The notes beneath the pieces were generated by a model, which saw nothing but the letters and a program-made list of their open reading frames with translations, did not search any database and was not told the origin of the DNA. A DNA stretch of 8,658 bases, from the NCBI GenBank assembly GCA_022013235.1, contig JAKLQR010000251.1:1-8658 (forward strand). Reading direction: 5' to 3'. Source of the stretch: Thermodesulfovibrionales bacterium. GTDB lineage: Bacteria; Nitrospirota; Thermodesulfovibrionia; Thermodesulfovibrionales; SM23-35. Numbering within the stretch: the stretch's first letter is position 1; each line of letters begins with the position of its first letter. The translations under genes and the position numbers were made by a program. Positions 7,536 through 8,658 of this stretch are shown piece after piece.

Positions 7536-7949
7536 TCATCTATTCCTTTTCAAAATGTAATTGAGGAGTATATCATCGAGGCTTTGTGTTGCCTGCATTC
7601 TCTCTCCGACATTTTCTGTCTCAGGGAGAGGTTCTTTTTCTTTCCCGGGCTGCGCCTGTTCAGGCTGCACCGGCTGCGGCATTTCTTTCTCTCTGAATTC
7701 TCCACTGTATTTCCCGGCCAGAAGTGCTTTTATCATAACCTTATGCTGTTTCTTCATGATATCCCTGGCTTTCTCCTTAAAGTCAGGGTCATTCACGATA
7801 TGCGCATAACTTGTCTTTTTTGAAGCGAGGATTGCACCTTGTGAATAGAGAAGGGTTACAATTACGGGATTTTTCCGCCCGCTGTCCTCTGTCTGAATAT
7901 GATATACCGTATCTTTATAAGTTATGTTTGTATTATATCCGACAAGCAT
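7536..7949 (-). CDS. Conserved protein of unknown function
   Basis: A 137-residue protein with no signal peptide or membrane helix. The N-terminal half looks like a small folded domain: VGYNTNITYKDTVYHIQTED (3-22), NPVIVTLLYSQGAILASKKTSY (27-48), then a charged helix with DIMKKQHKVMIKALLAGKY (about 63-81). A Pro/Gln/Glu-rich linker (about 89-112) follows, and the protein ends in SLDDILLNYILKRNR. I believe proteins with this 'YHIQTED' opening and an 'LDD' tail recur in Nitrospirota and delta-type bacteria, from memory and without a search. Its function is unknown. It is the first gene of the minus-strand run and ends one base before the transketolase N-subunit, so it may be co-expressed. The ribosome-binding site is poor. 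A TATAAT sequence 10-15 bases upstream raises the possibility of a very short leader. Confidence 0.8.
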   Translation of the reverse strand: MLVGYNTNITYKDTVYHIQTEDSGRKNPVIVTLLYSQGAILASKKTSYAHIVNDPDFKEKARDIMKKQHKVMIKALLAGKYSGEFREKEMPQPVQPEQAQPGKEKEPLPETENVGERMQATQSLDDILLNYILKRNR

Positions 7950-8045
7950 CGCTTACTAATTATATATATCAGGGGAGTAAAAAGAAAAGGGGTTGAATAA
8001 AGTCTGAATAGAGAGGTTCATTTGCAAACTTTAGTAGTAAGACAA

Positions 8046-8073
8046 ATCATACTTTTGTTCTGTTGACTCTAAA
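8046..8073 (-). promoter_or_regulatory. Possible promoter of the minus-strand gene run
   Basis: On the minus strand, TTTAGA (8073-8068; 4 of 6 matches to TTGACA) is followed by a 16-base spacer and TATGAT (8051-8046; 5 of 6 matches to TATAAT). This predicts a transcript starting near 8039 with a leader of about 90 bases before 7949. A bare TATAAT also occurs at about 7965-7960 but lacks a good -35. These are matches by eye only. Confidence 0.3.
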
Positions 8074-8100
8074 ACCCCGGAATTTTAAAGTTAAGTATGA
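8047..8100. repeat. 8-bp inverted repeat in the divergent region
   Basis: TCATACTT (8047-8054) and AAGTATGA (8093-8100) are perfect inverted repeats 38 bases apart. The left arm contains most of the proposed minus-strand -10 element and the right arm contains the start codon of the plus-strand small ORF. The placement between two divergent genes would suit a regulator-binding site, but the spacing is wide and chance is possible. Confidence 0.3.
8063..8091 (+). promoter_or_regulatory. Possible plus-strand promoter before the small ORF
   Basis: TTGACT (8063-8068; 5 of 6 matches to the -35 consensus), a 17-base spacer and TAAAGT (8086-8091; 4 of 6 to the -10) lie just upstream of the small ORF. 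Transcription would start almost on the ATG at 8097, giving a leaderless or nearly leaderless mRNA, which fits the lack of a good ribosome-binding site. It overlaps the proposed minus-strand promoter, so the two could compete. Confidence 0.25.
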
Positions 8101-8327
8101 GTGAGAAAATATCCGAAAAAACAGTCTCCCTTGCGAACAGGGAGAACTTTCAAGGGAATACGGAAAGGCCGGAGATCCGCTGTAAAGCACTCGATATCGG
8201 GCTTGAGTCATTTGTCGTATGCCTTGAGGAGACCCCCTGGACATGCACTCACTCATTTCATTTTGGAGGCAAACATTTCTGCAAATGGCCTGCTCGTGTG
8301 CATGCTGCCAAGACATGCAAAAAATGA
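8097..8327 (+). CDS. Small Cys/His-rich hypothetical protein
   Basis: A 76-residue ORF opposite in direction to the operon. The N-terminal third is polar (MSEKISEKT...). The C-terminal part is distinctive: CLEETPWTCTHSFHFGG, KHFCKWPARVHAAK and TCKK. There are five cysteines (residues 29, 42, 50, 61 and 74) and four histidines near the end. This arrangement could bind a metal such as zinc, but I cannot assign a family. In favour of a real gene: the clustered Cys/His/aromatic residues look unlike random translation, and it is the best reading frame of the three overlapping ones. Against: only a weak ribosome-binding site (AAAG/TTAAG), and the segment also encodes a terminator-like hairpin on the other strand. 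I do not think it belongs to the insertion sequence, though the element's left edge is unknown. Confidence 0.5.
   Translation: MSEKISEKTVSLANRENFQGNTERPEIRCKALDIGLESFVVCLEETPWTCTHSFHFGGKHFCKWPARVHAAKTCKK
8115..8145 (-). terminator. Rho-independent terminator-like hairpin on the minus strand
   Basis: On the minus strand, TCTCCCT (8145-8139) and AGGGAGA (8131-8125) form a perfect 7-bp stem with a 7-base loop, followed after CTG by six T (8121-8116 region). That is a textbook terminator shape. It would stop minus-strand transcripts entering from the right, for example antisense transcription from the insertion sequence side, before they reach the operon. It lies within the plus-strand small ORF, so one of the two readings may be coincidental. 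Confidence 0.4.
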
Positions 8328-8355
8328 CGGTTCAGCCGGAACGACACAACAAAAA

Positions 8356-8481
8356 GGTTATTCTCAGTCTTCAGTTATAAGGGTCGATATTCCAAAGACT
8401 ATACCCCACATAGTAAATTCCTGATCGACACCACTTTCTCACAGAAGCAAACGCTTCCGCGTAAGATGAAAATTCTATGTG
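8356..8481 (+). ncRNA. Candidate structured RNA (bridge-RNA-like) upstream of the IS110-family transposase
   Basis: Two adjacent stem-loops can be drawn. The first pairs GGT-AT (8356-8361, one bulged base) with ATACC (8401-8405) and AGTCTT (8366-8371) with AAGACT (8395-8400), leaving a 23-base loop. The second pairs CACATAG (8407-8413) with CTATGTG (8475-8481) and AATT (8416-8419) with AATT (8471-8474). It then opens into an asymmetric internal loop (24 bases left, 13 right) capped by a GAAGC/GCTTC hairpin (8444-8457). IS110-group elements encode a bridge RNA in the non-coding left end before the recombinase, with internal loops that pair to target and donor DNA; position and shape fit that model. 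The guide assignments, transcript ends and promoter are not determinable here. If the element belongs to the IS1111 group, its RNA would instead lie after the transposase. Confidence 0.4.
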
Positions 8482-8487
8482 TTTCTT

Positions 8488-8538
8488 TTGATAATCAATT
8501 ATTTGAGGATAAACTGATTTTTCAAGACTTGATAATCA
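8488..8538 (+). repeat. 10-bp direct repeat TTGATAATCA with an adjoining palindrome
   Basis: TTGATAATCA occurs at 8488-8497 and again at 8529-8538, 41 bases apart start to start. The second copy overlaps the 11-base palindrome TCAAGACTTGA (8522-8532). The region is strongly AT-rich and sits between the candidate structured RNA and the transposase leader fold. It may be a binding site for the transposase or a regulator, or part of a promoter. Confidence 0.4.
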
Positions 8539-8542
8539 TATA

Positions 8543-8624
8543 AAGGCACCTCCCGGCATATCAGATGAAAAATCATCTGATATGCTTTGGGAAAGAGCTC
8601 AAACTTTACCCATGGAGGTGTCTT
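8543..8624 (+). promoter_or_regulatory. Three-way-junction leader that sequesters the transposase ribosome-binding site
   Basis: The closing stem pairs 8543-8553 with 8614-8624: 11 bp with one G-U, containing the whole Shine-Dalgarno GGAGG and running to the base before ATG. Inside are two arms. The first is a perfect 13-bp hairpin, GCATATCAGATGA (8556-8568) with its complement (8573-8585) and an AAAA loop. The second is GGGAAAG (8589-8595) with CTTTACCC (8604-8611), 7 bp with one bulged A. In mRNA this fold should keep ribosomes off the transposase start, a plausible way to hold transposition low. The structure is seen directly; the regulatory role is inferred. Confidence 0.65.
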
Positions 8625-8658
8625 ATGAAATTGTACGCGGCTTTCGATTTGCATTCAA
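8625..8658 (+). CDS. IS110-family transposase, N-terminal fragment (cut by the window edge)
   Basis: Only the first 11 codons are in the window: MKLYAAFDLHS. This matches the opening of a large group of IS110-family DEDD transposases that begin MKLY.AIDLHS, where the Asp (here D8) is the first acidic residue of the RuvC-like catalytic site. A strong GGAGG (8614-8618) is 6 bases upstream of the ATG. The long structured, non-coding stretch before it is what an IS110-group left end looks like. With only 11 residues the family call rests on a short but characteristic match. Whether the rest of the gene is intact, and which subgroup it belongs to, cannot be seen. Confidence 0.72.
   Translation, partial: MKLYAAFDLHS

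Larger units (their letters stand above)
8328..8624. mobile_element. Probable left non-coding end of an IS110-family insertion sequence
   Basis: About 300 bases without an ORF I would call separate the small Cys/His ORF from the transposase start. They contain the two stem-loops, the direct repeat and the RBS-masking fold described separately. IS110-family elements usually lack conventional terminal inverted repeats and target duplications, so the left boundary cannot be placed from this side alone. It could lie anywhere in this interval, or even further left. Confidence 0.45.

Noticed and set aside
8047..8316. Minus-strand ORF of 89 codons in the intergenic region
   Set aside because: It overlaps the better small plus-strand ORF, its translation has low-complexity Arg/Ser-rich character, and it runs through the terminator-like hairpin on its own strand.
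8101..8424. Plus-strand ORF of 107 codons overlapping the small Cys/His ORF
   Set aside because: It is a basic, Arg/Lys/His-rich shifted-frame translation with no motif, has no ribosome-binding site and runs into the structured non-coding region.
8488..8538. CRISPR-like repeat
   Set aside because: There are only two 10-base copies with no further units and no cas genes, so it is treated as a simple direct repeat.
8556..8585. The 13-bp hairpin as a rho-independent terminator
   Set aside because: It is AT-rich and followed by TTTGGGAAAG rather than a T-tract. It fits better as an arm of the leader fold.

Overview
The window reads as chromosomal DNA of mid GC content from a Gram-negative-type bacterium. 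Evidence for this is an FtsE-FtsX-EnvC divisome module, a lipoprotein signal and a CtpA-type periplasmic protease. The gene set (two-gene transketolase, FtsEX-EnvC-CtpA, a small conserved protein of the 'GYNTN...YHIQTED' type) would fit Nitrospirota or the former Deltaproteobacteria. That placement is an impression from protein style, not a demonstrated assignment.

Positions 165-7949 hold nine tightly packed genes, all on the minus strand. In order of transcription (right to left) they are: a conserved protein of unknown function, the N-terminal and C-terminal subunits of a split transketolase, FtsE, FtsX, an EnvC-like murein hydrolase activator, a CtpA/S41 protease, an acetolactate decarboxylase with a lipoprotein signal, and a predicted 3'-5' exonuclease. 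Most neighbours overlap or lie within about 45 bases of each other (the largest gap is about 100 bases, before the decarboxylase), so one long operon is likely. The functional core is cell-wall remodelling at division. FtsE-FtsX is an ATP-driven transmembrane switch, the EnvC-like protein has a LytM domain that has lost its zinc and catalytic residues and so should activate amidases rather than cut peptidoglycan, and CtpA may turn over envelope hydrolases or their regulators. The transketolase supplies pentose-phosphate chemistry. The decarboxylase and exonuclease have no obvious link to division. Positions 1-164 contain no gene that I can support.

Positions 7950-8658 are different. A short divergent region carries possible promoters and an 8-bp inverted repeat. 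A plus-strand small ORF (8097-8327) encodes a Cys/His-rich protein of 76 residues. About 300 bases with no ORF I would call follow, and then the window ends 34 bases into a plus-strand gene starting MKLYAAFDLHS, which I read as an IS110-family (DEDD) transposase.

The non-coding stretch before the transposase is the most interesting part. It contains two adjacent foldable stem-loops (8356-8405 and 8407-8481), the second with a large asymmetric internal loop as in IS110 bridge RNAs. It also contains a 10-bp direct repeat and a three-way-junction fold (8543-8624) whose 11-bp closing stem buries the whole ribosome-binding site of the transposase. The fold and its pairings are visible in the sequence. 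The bridge-RNA reading is inference, because neither the element's right end nor its exact left end can be fixed here.
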